Assembly: GCF_019393635.1 (NCBI RefSeq)
Contig: NC_057861.1
Location: 84,499,827 to 84,563,826 of the forward strand
DNA from: Dromiciops gliroides
Lineage: Eukaryota; Chordata; Mammalia; Microbiotheria; Microbiotheriidae
DNA: 64,000 nt
Direction: 5' to 3'
Shown here: positions 13,001-27,175 of the stretch, one piece after another
How the letters are laid out: every line of letters begins with the position of its first letter
Position numbering within the stretch: position 1 is the first letter of the stretch
Position numbers and translations under genes: made by a program
The notes under the pieces: model-generated
The model's database searches: none
Told to the model about the DNA's origin: nothing
What the model saw: only the letters and a program-made list of their open reading frames with translations

Positions 13001-16000
13001 CAAACTGGCCTTCTTGTTCCTCACAAAGAATATCCCATCTCCTGTCTCCAAGCCTTTATACAGGCTGTATCACGCCTGGAGTGCACTCTCTTCTCACTTC
13101 TGTCCTTTCTCAGACCTGACTGCTTTCAGACAACACTGCATCCCTCTCTATCCTTTCCAGAAGTGATTGTACCTTCACTAACACCCCTACAATATAGACT
13201 CACTGGTTCAGGAGGAGAAACTGGAATAGTCTTTTGCTCCCCAATGACATTTCCAGACTCTGCCTTTGCTGTCATCTCTCAGCACCCTCTACTACTCTGG
13301 AGTTCATGGTATCAAAATGTTCCAATTTATATCATGGTGACTGTTGTCTACCAACCCCTAGGTCATTCTCCCTCACATCTCAAGGAGCTTATTACCTAGC
13401 TTGCTGTCTTTCTCTTGTCCCTAACTCTTGTCCTTTTACCAGAGGACTTTAAACAGCTATGTTAATGCCCCTTCAGTCTTGCCAATTTACCATTTCCTTA
13501 AATCTCTCAACATACTCCTTTACTTCCCCTGAGTGTGGTCACACCCTGAACTTCACTATTATAAGTGCTCCACTTCCTTAGTCAAAAATGTTGACATTCC
13601 TCTACCTGACCACAATGTCCCATCATCCTATCTCACCTCATGCCTCACCCTTCCTGAACCCATTCAGGTTCAGGGCTTCATCTTGACCTCCAAGCCTCTT
13701 ACCCCCTCAGTACTCTTTCAGACTATTACCATTGACTCACATTCCCATCACTGCTTAAATCTTTCACCTCTATCACATCTGACACCCTGTCAAACCTCAA
13801 CCCTAGATCACTCCCATCATTCACCTCTTCTGTTTCTATTCTCATGTACCTGTACATTCAGAGCTAGAAGAAGTCATATAGCCTTGCAGACAGAGTACAC
13901 TATAAATTCATGTTAGCCAACTTCAACCGCGCACTCACTGGAACAAAGCAGGTCTTTTATTCCTCCCTAATTGATTCCCTATCCTGCTACCTCAAAAGCT
14001 ATTCTAACTTTCTGTCTCCTCAAGCTTCCAAATTCCTTTTCTCCCATTCTCTCAGATGAGACCCTCACTTCTTTAATGGGAAAATTAAGACCACTTACTT
14101 CAAAATTCCCTCTTCTCACCTTCTGTCAACAATTAACAATCATTTATTAAGTACCTACTATGTGCCAAGTACTGTGCAAAGTGTTGGATCCTTTGATATA
14201 ATCTTCTCCCTGGAGATCCAGGCCAAGGCTAACCCCTCTACATGGGCTCATGATCCCATCCTCTCCTGTATTCTCCAGAATATTGTCTTCTCAATCTACT
14301 ACTCCTCCAAACTTCAACCCTGACTCCCCTCTTCTTCTTCCCTAATGCCTTCAAAGATACATAATCCTTCCCATATCCTTAAGAAACTTTCACTGGACCC
14401 ATCGCTTTAAATTTATCATCTCATATTATTCTTCATTTTCTCAGACAAACTTGAAAAAGCTCTCTAGACACACCATCTACTTCCTCTCCTCAACTCATTT
14501 CTCAAACCCTTTGCAATCTGACTTCTAACCTCTTCACTCACCTGAAAGTGCTCCCTCCAAATTGCCAATGATCTCAATTGACAAATCTTTTCTCAGTTTT
14601 CAGCCTACTTGACCTCTCTTCTGCATTTGACACCGTGGGCCACTCTCCCCTCCTCAATAGCCTCTCATCTCTGGGACTTCATGCTACTTACCACTCACTC
14701 CTGGTTCTCCTTGTACCTGTCTGACTCTTCTGGTTCATCATTTATAAGATCCACTATCCAGCTATAATAAAAAAAAAATCAGCAAAATAAATTTCAGTTG
14801 CAATTTCACAACTACAAGTTTTAAAAGTGTAAACTCTATGTAACTCTGAAAATATTGCTAATATTTTATAACAATAAATTACACATTCCCTACTATGAGG
14901 ATTCCCCCAGACTCTATCCTAGTTCCTGTTCTCTTCTCTCTCCATGCATTTATCATCTCCATGCTGATGAATCACCAATCTATACAATATATTCAGCCCT
15001 AGTTTCTCCCCTTCAGTCCCATATCACCATCTTTTAACCATTTCAAACTTTATGTCCTGGAGACAGACATCTTATACAAAAGAGAACTCATTATCTTTAC
15101 CCTTCAGGGAAACCCCACTGCCTTCCTAACTTTTCTATTTCTGTTGAAGGCACTATTATTTTTCTAGTGTCTCAGGTTAATAACGTCCAAGTCATCCTCG
15201 ACTTCTCAATTTTACTCACCCCACAGATACAATCAGTCACCAAATCTTGCCATTTCTACCTCCTTATGATCTCTCCACTCACAGAGCTACCACCTTAGTT
15301 CCTCACTTCAATACTTCTGGTCCAAATAATTGGAACAGCTTCATAATTGGTCTCCAAGCCTTGGTTCTCTCCCCACTCTAGTCTAGCCTCCAAACAACTG
15401 CCAAAGTAATTTTCCTTAAGAGGAGGTCTAATCCCTTACTCTCGAGTGGCTCCCTATATCTTCTAGGGTCAAAGAAAAACGACTTTTCGCTTCTAAAGCC
15501 CTTCACAGCCTGGCATTAACTTATCTGTCTAGTTTCATTGTAAACAGCTCATCCTTCTGTACTCTATAGTTCTGGTGAGTATTGGGTATTCAGGGTGTAT
15601 ATGGTGTTCAAGAAGGACTAGCATCTCTGGCATGAGGGCTTGCTGATCCCTTTTACAGGGCTGCTCATCCACCTTTGGTGTCCAGTTAGCACTCAACTCT
15701 CACCTGTAGCTCCAAGAAGCTTAGCATGTACAGTGGCCACACCCTGGTAAATCATCTTGGCAAATGGGCTAAACTAGATTGAGGGTAATCAACAGACCTC
15801 AAACCCATCTGTGAGTTGAGAGATGGCAGGGTGTCTACCCCAAGGATGTAAAGACTTGCACCAGTGGAATAGGTGCATGAGAACAATTTGTTCCAACAGC
15901 CATGAGGCAGATGAAGCAGGTGCCATGCAGCCTTAGAGCTTAGTCAGACATCCTAGGCCTTTGCCAGTTGTCTTGATTTTTGTCTTGTCACTGGACTTTT

Positions 16001-19000
16001 AGTGACTATGGAAGAATAAGTGAGGCCGACAAGTTTGTACAACTCTGCCTCACTTAAATCCAACTCACATGAGTCAAGATATCATCCTGTACTGTCACCG
16101 ATCTTCTTCAAAGACAAAAGACAAAAATCCAGCCTCGGATACTTAACACTTACTAGCTGTGTGACCCTGGGCAAGTCACTTAACCCCAATTGCCTCACTA
16201 AAAAAAAAAAGAAAAGACAAAAGACAAACAACAGTTCTGCCAACCTGGCCTTCTCTGTACCCGACACAGGCCACTCCATCTCCTGTCTCTGCCTTTGCAT
16301 TGGCCATCCCTCCAGCTTGGAACATACTCTCTCCTCACCTCTGCCTCCTGGAATCCCTCTCTTCCTCTCACATTAAGCTCAAGCACCCCCTTCTCTAAAT
16401 GACGCCTTCTCAGATCCCCTCAATTGCTAGTTCCCTTCCTCTCCAACTCCCTTGTCTTTATCTGTGGTTTTTTTGGTATTTATTATGTATACACCTATAT
16501 ATGCATTTCTTGTTTCCCCATTTAAATGTAAGCTTCTTATGAGAAAGCACTGATTCATTCTTTACAATTGTGTTCTCAGTACTTAGCTTAGTGCTTGGTA
16601 TGCAGCAAGCACTTAAAGTTTATTGATTTATAGAATCTTTAATTTCTTTAAAACTTAGCTCAAGTGCCATCTTCTTCACATGAGGCCACTCCTGATCCTC
16701 CTCCCCCCACAAGATGCTAGTTCCACCTTTCAACAAATAATTACCTTGTATTAATTTTATATATTTCATATTAATGACTACATGTTGCTTCCCCCAATTT
16801 AAGGACCATTTCATTTTTTGTCTTTATATATGCTCATCTGTTATACAATGGATGGTATTTATAAGTCTCTTAATAAATATTTGTTGATTGATTCAGACCC
16901 ATGCCTGAGGCAGTGGTACAAGAGAATGAGACTTGGCTTTGAATCCTGGCTTCAATACTTACAAGTTGTGTTTCCCTGAGCAAATTACTTAACCTCTCAG
17001 AACCTCAGTTTTCTTTTTTTTTTTTTTTGCAGGGCAATGAAGGTTAAGTGACTTGCCCAGGGTCACACAGCTAGTGAGTGTCAAGTGTCTGAGTCTGGAT
17101 TTGAACTCAGGTCCTCCTGAATCCAGGTCCAGTGCTTTATCCACTGCACCACCTAGCTGCCCCCGTTAGAGCCTCAGTTTTCACCTGTCAAAAGGTCACA
17201 ATAATATAGGACTGACAATCACTCATGCTAGTACTTCCTGTCCTTGAGGCTGTTGTAAGGAAAGTGCTTCATAAATCTGTAGCAATGGGAGACATCACGA
17301 TTATTATCATTTCATCTGATGGGTCCTGCGTCAGTGGCTCTATTCCCAACAAGACATGATGACTTTTCTCAAGGTCCTTCCAGCTCTTGAAGGCTAGTTT
17401 TCTTCATGAAGGGGAGGAGGAGAGAGATATGGAACACTCTGGCACCAGGGCGTTCCTCTTCCTCAGAATGCTAAGTAAGGAGATGTGGGAAGAAACTGCT
17501 CCCCTCCCCATTCCCCCAGTTCTCCCCAATAACTTCTTGTGGAGGGGGGTGGGGCTAAGAAGGAGGAAGACCCACCAGCTCTATCTCTACGTTGCAGAAA
17601 AGCAAGTTCACTTTCTACCGTTGTGCTGTGTTCTTGAACTGGAAACTCCGCCACACACTGTTCTGTACATTAGCCTGGGAAGAAGGCCTCAGTGCCCGCC
17701 ATTTTCTCTGGTCCTGTCTGGTGAGTGAGTTGGGGATGAAGTGGGAGGGAGGGAAAGGATTTTTTTACGATTCTGTTTCTACTTTGTATTGACTAAAGAG
17801 AAGTCAATCAGTGTAAGAGATTTGGTACGTAACAGACAAAAATAAACAAAGCATCATGTTTGATAAACCCAAAGACCCCAACCATTTGGACAAGGACTCA
17901 GTATTTGAGGAAAAAACATCTGGGAGTAGTATGGCAGAAATGAGATTTAGGGCCACAAAGAATTGGACATGAATGAACAATAACAACAAAAGGCACCTTA
18001 AGGTGAGGGGGAAAATTCAACCTGATCAGTATCATGGAGGCTGAGTGAGATGGTGCTCAAGACCTGAACATGGCTATGGAAGAGGACATCTTATTCAAGA
18101 ACAACTAAATGGGCTTATGGAGTCTTAACATATGGGTGATAATAAGCCAATGAGGCCTATGTATAGACTTCTTAGGCCCATGAGTCTAGGGTCAGCTAGG
18201 TGGAACAGTGGATAAAGCACTGATCCTGAACTATGCCACACAGTTCAGGTCTTCCTGACCTAAGGTCAAATCCAGCCTCAGATACTTACTAGCTGTGTGA
18301 CCCTGGGCAAGTCACTTAACCCTGTTTGCTTCAGATCCTCAACTATAAAATGAGCTGGAGACAGAAATGGCAAACCACTCCAGTATCTGCCAATAAAAGC
18401 CCAAATGGGGTCACAGAGAGTTAGACATGACTGAAAAAACATTATTTTTAAATTCTGAACTTAATAAACATCAAATGACATGAGTATTTCCACTAGCAAA
18501 GCAGAATGGAAAAAGAGGACCACACACGCTGCTATGAATCTGCATATGACAGCAAGCTTCACCCTCCAGATTCAGCCTGTTCAGTTGTTTTCAAAACTGT
18601 ATTGATTGTCTGTTTACTACTGACCATCCTTCTGTTCTCTTCGTCTATGACCTTTTTTTTCCATTTTGTGAACTTCATCATTAGCTCCCCTTCCCTCCAA
18701 CTGCCACAAACTGAAGGAAACTCACCCCCAAAGTGAAAGAAAGAAAGACGAATCCCAGTATCACATATGCAGAGTCAAGCAACAACAAATTCCCACCTTG
18801 GCCATATCCAAAAATCAATGTCTCTTTCTGCACCTCTTCTTAGGAGGTGAGGAGCATGTTTTATCACTGATACTCTGGAATTGTGTTTGTTGATATTCAG
18901 TCATTTAAGTTGTGTCTGACTCTTGGTGACCCCATTTGGAGTTTTCTTGGCAAAGATAATGCAGTGATCCGTTATTTCCTTCTCTAGATCATTTCACAGA

Positions 19001-19140
19001 TGAGGAAACTGAGGCAGACAGGGTTAAGTGACTTGCCCACGGTCACATAGCTAGTAAGTGTCTGAGGCCAGATTAGAACTCAGGAAGGAAGATAAGTCTT
19101 CCTGATTCCAGGCCTGCCCCTCCCTCCCTCCCTCCCTCCT

Positions 19141-19187
<47 letters not shown>

Positions 19188-22100
19188 TCCCACTGTACCA
19201 CCTAGCTACCAAAAACAAATAAAATTACAAATAAATAAATGACCTGGTTCCACCAATGGGAAAAACAACTGATCTCCTTTCCTTAAGAGAACTACAAAAA
19301 TAGCATTTATTAAGTGCCTTACCATAGTGATAAACTTTATATCACTCTAGAAATTTTTTTATGTAAACTTATATCAGACTGCTTTCTGTCTTGGGGAGGA
19401 GGGAGGGAAGTGGGGGGAGAAAAGAAAAATTTGGAACTAAAAATCCAGTGTAAACAAATGTTGAAAACTATCCTTATATGTAATATGTAACTAGAAAATA
19501 ATAAAATAAAATTTTTTAAGTTTATGTAATTTAAAAAATTTTAAAAGATCAACAACAACAGCAACAATAGTAAAAGAATCCATATTTGGACACACTTTAA
19601 AGTTAGCACTTCCCTCACACTAACGCTGCGAGTTAACTTAGATTAGGTACTATCCCTGCCTGTAAGGAACTTACTACCTAATAGGAGGCTGACACCAATA
19701 CAAGTAGTCATAATACAAATTGTTAAATGATTTTTTTTTTTAGTGAGGCAATTGGGGTTAAGTGACTTGCCGAGGGTCACACAGCTAGTAAGTGTTAAGT
19801 GTCTGAGACCGGATTTGAACCCAGGTACTCCTGATTCCAGGGCCGGTGCTCTATCCACTGCGCCACCTAGCTGCCCCCAAATTGTTAAATGATAAAGGGG
19901 AAGGGGAATATAAAGAAGGCACTATGGGAGGTCTGAGGGGAAAGATCATTATGACTCCAGGATCAGGAAGGCTTCCTAGAGGAGCAGTGGCATTGCAGAT
20001 GAACTCCAACAGTTAAGATGTCAATATGTCATAAGGGAGAAATGAGGGCATTCAAAGCATGGCTATCAGGATAAACAAAGGCAAAACAGAGAGCAAGAGA
20101 GCCAAGGCAATGTGTTAATGAAGGAGAATAAGCATAGACCAGTTCACCTAGAGCAAGAGTGCCTTGGAACTCCTTGGAAGGGGAGGGAAAAGGGCAATAG
20201 GTAATAAGGCTGAAGATGTAGGGTGAGGAGAGGTTTTGAATAACAAGTGAAAGGGTTTGAACTTCATGCAGACAGTGGTCAGGGCCTCCTTTTGGAGCAA
20301 AGGAGGCACATGATCAGTCTTATGCAGAAAGGAAGAGCCTTTTTCTGCAACATTGAAGAAATCCCATTCCTTCAGTAGAGATTTGTTGCCAAACTCTGTC
20401 CTTGTTTCTGGGAGAGATATAAAGGAGACTCAGGCAAGGATCTCTGCCCTCACGGACCTCACAACCTGGCAAGGGGCATCAGACAGGGAAGCACCCAGAT
20501 GTCAAGACAGAGAAATAGGAAAGAATAATAAAATAGGTAAAAGATGCTGGTGGAATTGGGGGAGAGAGGGGAGAAATTTTTGACCTGGAAATCTAGGGAG
20601 GCTTCAGGCAGGAGCTGCATTTGAACAGGCCACTCTAGAATGCAGAGAATATCAACAGGCAGAGATGCTAAGGAGAAGCGTGGGTACCAGCATGAGTAAT
20701 GTGAGAAGCCAGACAGCATGGAACAGATGAGTCTAACAGGTCAGCTTGGCCAGAATGTAAGCTATGCAGAGGGGAGCAATAGGAGCATCATGCAGTAGAA
20801 CAAGCACTATGAAGTAGGAAGTCAGGAGTCCTGGGCCTGATCCCCATAACTGCTGCTAACTTTCAATTTGACTGTGAACAGAGACCTTCTCCCTGGGCCT
20901 CAGTTTTTCCATTTAAGAACAAATTTTGCCATTGGGTTTTGTTTTTACATCCTATTTCTAGATCACCTCCATTCCTCAAGAGGTATCTAAGCAAAACTAA
21001 TGATATAATGATTCCATCTGAAAGTGCATGTGACATTCCACAGCTGTAACACGCATTTTTATTTTTACTAACAAATCTATTTTCTCTCCCTTTTGCCCCT
21101 GCCCCACCGGGGAGAAAAAGATAAACAAATTCCTTGTAACAAGTATGCATAGTGAATGAAAACAAATGCTCTCATTGGCTATATGCAAACATATGTGTAT
21201 ATATAACATATACATATGTATGTATCATATAGATGTGAGATGTGTGTATATATGGGGGCATACATGTGTGTACATATATGTATGTATACATATATACATA
21301 CACATATAGAGAGCTAGATGATAGATGATTAGGTAGGTAGATAGATGATAGATGGATAGATAGATAAATGAGTAGATAGATAAATGATGGATGACTGAAT
21401 AGAGAGATGGATAGAGATAAATGATAGATGGATAGAGAGATAGATGGGTAGAAAGATGAATATGTGGATAACTGGATGGATAGATAGATAGATAGAAGGA
21501 TAGATAGACAGATAGATAGATGATAGATGATACCAGTATTCTAGACTATTTCAAATAGAAATGGCCACTAAACCATACATAAGGATCCCTGCCTGCATAC
21601 TGACTTCAAAAATCATATGTTAACATTATCTATGTTCTATTGTATTTTATTTATTCGGTTAAATATTTCCTGATTATATTTTAATCTTCTTCAGCCACAC
21701 TTGGCAGTGTTGTAGCCACAATGGAACTGCATATCTGACACCTCTGGTCTAGGACTCTATGACTACTACTAAGTAGAAAAGGCAAACTGAAGCTAGATCA
21801 CAGAAATAAAAAGACTATTGATTCCATTTCATTCAAGAAAAGCTACTTGCTAAGCCCTGGCACATCACTCTGAGAGGCTATTTCCAAGATAACATAGTTC
21901 AGTACCATCTCAATTTAGGAACCAAGATACTGAATAAGCAATGGAAAGAACTAGGAGTTAGGAAATCTGAGTGTAAATTCTATCAGTGCCAATCACTGGC
22001 TGTATGACCTTGAGCAAGTCCTTTCCCCTCTCCAAGTCTCAGTCCAATCCTCTGTTCATTGGAGGCAATGGCAGAGGAGGGGGTGGTGATCTCCTGGAAG

Positions 22101-22774
22101 TTCCCTTCCAGCTCCAACAGTTTCTGAATCTGCAAACCTACCACCTTCTTTATTTACCCAGTCTGTCGTTCACACCCACACCTGCATTTCTCAGCATCTT
22201 TTTTTTTTTGAAAACTAGTAAGTTGTAGAGCAAATGTTTCCATGTTCTCAATTCACACCCACATTCCCTCTCAAAATTTTCCACTCAAAAGAAACAGCCA
22301 TTCGAGTTTTTTTTCCCCCTGAACCATTTAAAGTGAAGGTGTCTCAGGATGTTCTGAATCCTTGTTTCCCTAAGAGTTTCTAATTGCAAACAGGAAGGCT
22401 TCCCATCAATCAAACAGTGCTAGCAGCGAACTCTGCCGAGGCTCCAGTATCTCATACTTGTGCTTCTACATAGGCATACCTTAGAGCCTCATGCTCACAC
22501 CATGGGCTTCGCCAACCAAGTCTCCAAGTCCATTCACTTGAATTTTAGCATCAGATCCTTAGAATAGCAAGGGAGCAGACTAATAGAAATGACCTGGACT
22601 GGACCAGGACTGAAGAAGCTGGAGTTGAAGTACCAACTCGACTATTAGCTAGCTGGGTGATCTCAGCTGGGGAAGTTATCTCCTATTCAGGCCTCAGTTT
22701 TCTCATCTGTAAAATGAGAGGACTGCACAAGTACAGGGTTTTTTTTTTAAATATAATGACCCCTTCTACCCTCT

Positions 22775-22870
<96 letters not shown>

Positions 22871-25800
22871 CTTTTAGCAGGCAGGTGAAGCCTATGGGCT
22901 GCTTCTTGAAATTGTTTTTCAATGAATGAAATAAAGTACATGGGGTTACAAAGAAAACCAATTATATTTAAATACAGTTATCAAAATATTTTTCTAAAAA
23001 GTTAAATAGACCCTACCTTAAAGACCACCTGGACTGGATATTCTCTAAGGATATGAGTCTCACTAATAAGAAAGAACTATATCATAGTGAAAATTATGGA
23101 AACTTTAGGGAAAAGTAACTACTCTTCCCCAAGAGGGACATCTAGGTGACAAAGTGGTTAGAACACTGGACCTAGAGTCAGGAAAACCTGAGTTCAAATC
23201 AAGCCTCAGAAACTAGCTATGTGACCCTGGGCAAATCACTTAATCTCTTTTTGTCTTGGTTTCCTCATCTGTAAAATGGGAATAGTAGCACCATTTATCT
23301 TCCCCTGGGGTGGTTGTGAGGCTGAAATGAGACAATATTTGTAAAGTGTTTTGCAAACCTTAAAGTGCTACATAAATATATGAATGCCAATTATCACCAC
23401 CACCACCACCATCATCATCACCATTCCAGATCTTAGAATAGAGTAGAGGAAAGCCAGGCATAGTCTGAAATGCACTTTAGATTTTGGGAAAGCAGATTTA
23501 AAAGGGAAAACAGATTTCAGGGGAAGGATGGGTAGAATTCTGTGAACTAAGATTCTACAAAGCATGCCAGCTCAGAAGGGATGGAAGATGCTCAAGAATA
23601 AAATGCTGAAGATATAACGAGAAACAGCGCCAATGAGAAGGCAAAAACAGAAGCTGGAGAGGCTGATATGGACACACAATGAACTCAAGAACCAACTTAA
23701 ATTTTTTAAAGATATGTACAGACAATGGAAGCCAGGGAACAGGACAATTCCAAGAGCATGGCACGGAAAATAGTGAAAATAGTGGCAGGAGTGCTAAAAT
23801 TCACTTTGAATTAAAGATGGCAAGGAAAGCTAAGGAAGACAAAAGGGGAAAGAGGAAGATGATCATATCTCAAAGTGCATGGGACAATAGCACAACAGAG
23901 AAAAGACAGAGCTGCTCAATTCTTCTCTTGCTTCCCCTTCCTCAGAAAACTTTGGCATTGAAAATGAACTAAAAATGACGACTGGAGAATTGCTACTAAG
24001 ATAAGTGAGCAGATAGCAAAAGAATACCCAGCTGCCCTTAGTAAATTCAGCTCACCTGAACCAGAAAACCTACATTCTTGACTACTGAAAGAATGGGCAA
24101 ATGGGACTGCTGAGCCACCCTTGGTGATAACTGAATGATTCTAGAGAATGGGAGAGGTACCACGGGCCTGAAGAATGGCCAATGTCTCCATTTTTAAGGG
24201 GTAGGCAGTGGGAAAGAATAGAATCAGCCAACTAGCACCCAATGAGTTTGGCATCAATTCCTAAGAAAAATTCTAGAATGGATCATGAAAGAAATATTTA
24301 GTGAACATCTAGAAAAGAATACAGTGATTACAAAGGGTTTCATATGACTCCATTAAGAAGAGGTCCTGGGGGCAGGGGAGAGGGGGAGGCAGCTAGGTAG
24401 CACCGGCCCTGGATTCAGGAGGACCTGAGTTCAAATCCAGCCTCAGACACTTGACACTTACTAGCTGTGTGACCCTGGGCAAGTCACTTAACCCCCATTG
24501 CCCCGCCAAAAAAAAAGAAGAGGTCCTACTGGACCCACCAGATCGAACAAAGATAACATTACATTTTAAAACTAAGTCAAAATGCAGCCCACAGGGATCC
24601 TTTTTGACCCAGTGACCCCATCACCCTGAATACCCTAAGGAAGTCAAAGACAGAAACAAAAATCCAATATATACCAACACATTTGTAGCTACACCAATCA
24701 CAGTAGAAAAGAGCTAGAAGAAAAGGGGTTCCATCAACTGGGTAATGACTTCAGAAACTTTTATGTGAATATGCACTGCCAAAGCACTATGCTTACTCTT
24801 CCAACCTACACTCAGACTAGCAGATTGAGTTCCAGAGCAGGGTTTACCTCACCCTACAGGGTTCCAAGACTATTTGTCCATGAGCTCCCACCTACTCTGT
24901 CTTCCCCCCGATATTGATGAGCAATTAATATCTTACCAATATTTAACCAATTAACATCAATCAGATTTTACAAAGGAATTTACTGAGAAGGTAGCAAGGA
25001 AGCAAGGACTGAAGTACAATATCTCAAACTAGGAACACACTCTCCTCTACCCCCTAGGGGAGAGAGTCCAATCTCAAAAGGTTTGCTACAAAATACTCCC
25101 CCTCAACCAAGTTCACGTCTAGGTGTGGCATAGGTGATGGACAACGTTACTCCCTTGCTTACAGAATACTGTAGCTTAGCTGCCAGGTCAAGTGGCTACT
25201 AGGCCAGCTCAAGCAAATCACTCCTCAGGGTAAGATTCTTATCTGATGACCTATTGCTGTTCTTGGCAGGCTCTTTTACCATCTCCATTTATTAGGCCTC
25301 TGATGGAAACTGGGTAGGAAAAGGGCATACTCAATTCAGGCCTATCAGCCAATTAAAAGGCTTTTTCATCATCATACACTAAGCCAACAGGAAATAAAGG
25401 ATACATAGGCATACTATGAAGTAGGAAGCAAAGGCCCCTCCATTGCACATTTCTGGAAGCAGGTTCACCCTGAATCCAGTTGCACATAAGGTAGGCTTTG
25501 AGGACTGAGTCCTCATTGGTCCATCCTCCCATTAAAAATATAATGGATATTATTGTACACTAAGAAATGACAAAATAGCAAGAATTCAGAGAAATCTAGT
25601 GGGGGGAGTTTATATATAAACTAGTACAGAGTGAATGGAGCATGTAACCAAAGGAATAAAATACACAAGACAGCAACAAAATAAATAAAAAGCTCACTAG
25701 TTCTTTGAGTAGCTGAAAGGCCCAGAGAAGAGATAATGTAACATAGCTAAGGCCTTATGGCATAAAGGTGGGGGACTACTAGGGCAGAATGTTGTATACA

Positions 25801-27135
25801 TTGTCAGATGCAGTTTCTATAATAAGGATTTGTGGAAGGGTTTTTTTATTTTCTTTGTTATAAGCATAAGTTTGATGGGGACTGGGGATTGAAGGGAGAT
25901 CTTTTTCCAGAGATAACTGATGCAAAAAAAGATATCAATAAAGCATTTTTAAAGGGAAAAGATATGAATGTTTTAGTGTGTAGCAAGTCTGGAGTGAGCC
26001 AGGAATGTGATATGACCAACAAGAAAGTAATGTGAACTTGGGCTAGATTAAGAGATGTGTGGCTTCGAGAGACAAGGATGTCATCTTCCCTCTATCCTTT
26101 GCTCTGGTCAAACCACTTCTGGAGTCTTGTGTTCAGTTCTGGATGGCACATTGTAGGAAGTAATGTGTGCCCCCGCCCCCGACTTCAAGTAGAAGCTAGA
26201 GGACCATGTTTCAGGTATATTATAGTGGGAATTCTTTATCAGATAGTGTTTATCCTTAGATAGCTGAGGTCCCTTCCAACTCTACAATTTTATGATTCTG
26301 TAGCCTGTAGTGTTACACACACACACACACTTTCTGGATTTCAAACCAGAAGACCTGGGTTCAAGTTCTGTCTCTACTACTTGATTACTGTGTCACCTTA
26401 GGCCAGTCACTTGACCTCTTTGGGCCTCCAAGGTATGTTCTTTACTGAGCCTTCCAACTTCTACCTCTGACCAGCTAGAAAGGATATCCTGGTAAATATT
26501 TAACAACCAGCTCTCCAGGGGGGAAATGTATAGACATACTTTTAAGTTTAATCTACATTAACATTTTCTCCCATCTTTTTTTAGAATTTAGGCAATGAAC
26601 AAAACAATCAATGAAGCCCTGATTTGTAGTTGATTTCGGAAGTGGAAATACTCACACTGAAAATTTAACAATCAGCTCTTAGGAGTCCTTACAAGCTGAT
26701 TCCAGCACACCCTAGTTGTAATCCTAACATTCAAGGCTCTATATTCAAGCATTCTGTTTTCTTCCAGCTCCAATAGTCCTCATTCTGTGTCCTAAGGGTC
26801 TATGTTCCAACTTTCACGTTCTTTACTTCCTGCCCTAGAGAGTTTGGTTATTCAGATTGTTCTCTCACTATTTGCAGTCATTTAAAAAAAACAATGTTAA
26901 AAACACATTGCTGGAGGCAGCTAGGTGGCACAGTAGATAAAGCACCAGCCCCGGATTCAGAAGGACCTGAGTTCAAATCCAGCCTCAGACACTTGACACT
27001 TTTGTGTGACCCTGGGCAAGTCACTTAACCCTCATTGCCCCCCCCAAAAAAACCCACCCCGACACATTGCTGCATTCATTCTCTGCATATATATACATAC
27101 ATACATACACATACATATATGTATGTATGTATGTA

Positions 27136-27175
<40 letters not shown>

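Larger units (their letters stand above)
13120..16625 (+). repeat. Near-complete but degenerate L2 LINE, interrupted
   Basis: Order from 5' to 3': an endonuclease-domain remnant at about 13,200-13,400 (a translated stretch includes VTVVYQPLGH, as in L2 endonucleases). Reverse-transcriptase text follows at about 14,480-15,500 ('cctctcttctgcatttgaca', 'gtcatcctcgacttctc'). The ORF C-terminus comes next, and the 3' UTR runs to 16,625 ('acttagcttagtgcttggta'). An RTE-derived element and a partial SINE (15,585-16,228) split the end. Many stops and indels make it non-functional. A separate L2 3' scrap precedes it at about 12,985-13,115. Confidence 0.75.

Noticed and set aside
13129..13400. 156-codon frame that might be an exon
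   Set aside because: It is the endonuclease part of a degenerate L2 LINE, lying in an intron with stops on both sides.
21185..21535. Tetranucleotide array as a CRISPR-like or satellite array
   Set aside because: The units are imperfect GATA-type microsatellite without spacers; this is a vertebrate genome.
22657..22961. Open frames through (CT)n on both strands
   Set aside because: Ser-Leu and Arg-Glu dipeptide frames from a microsatellite.
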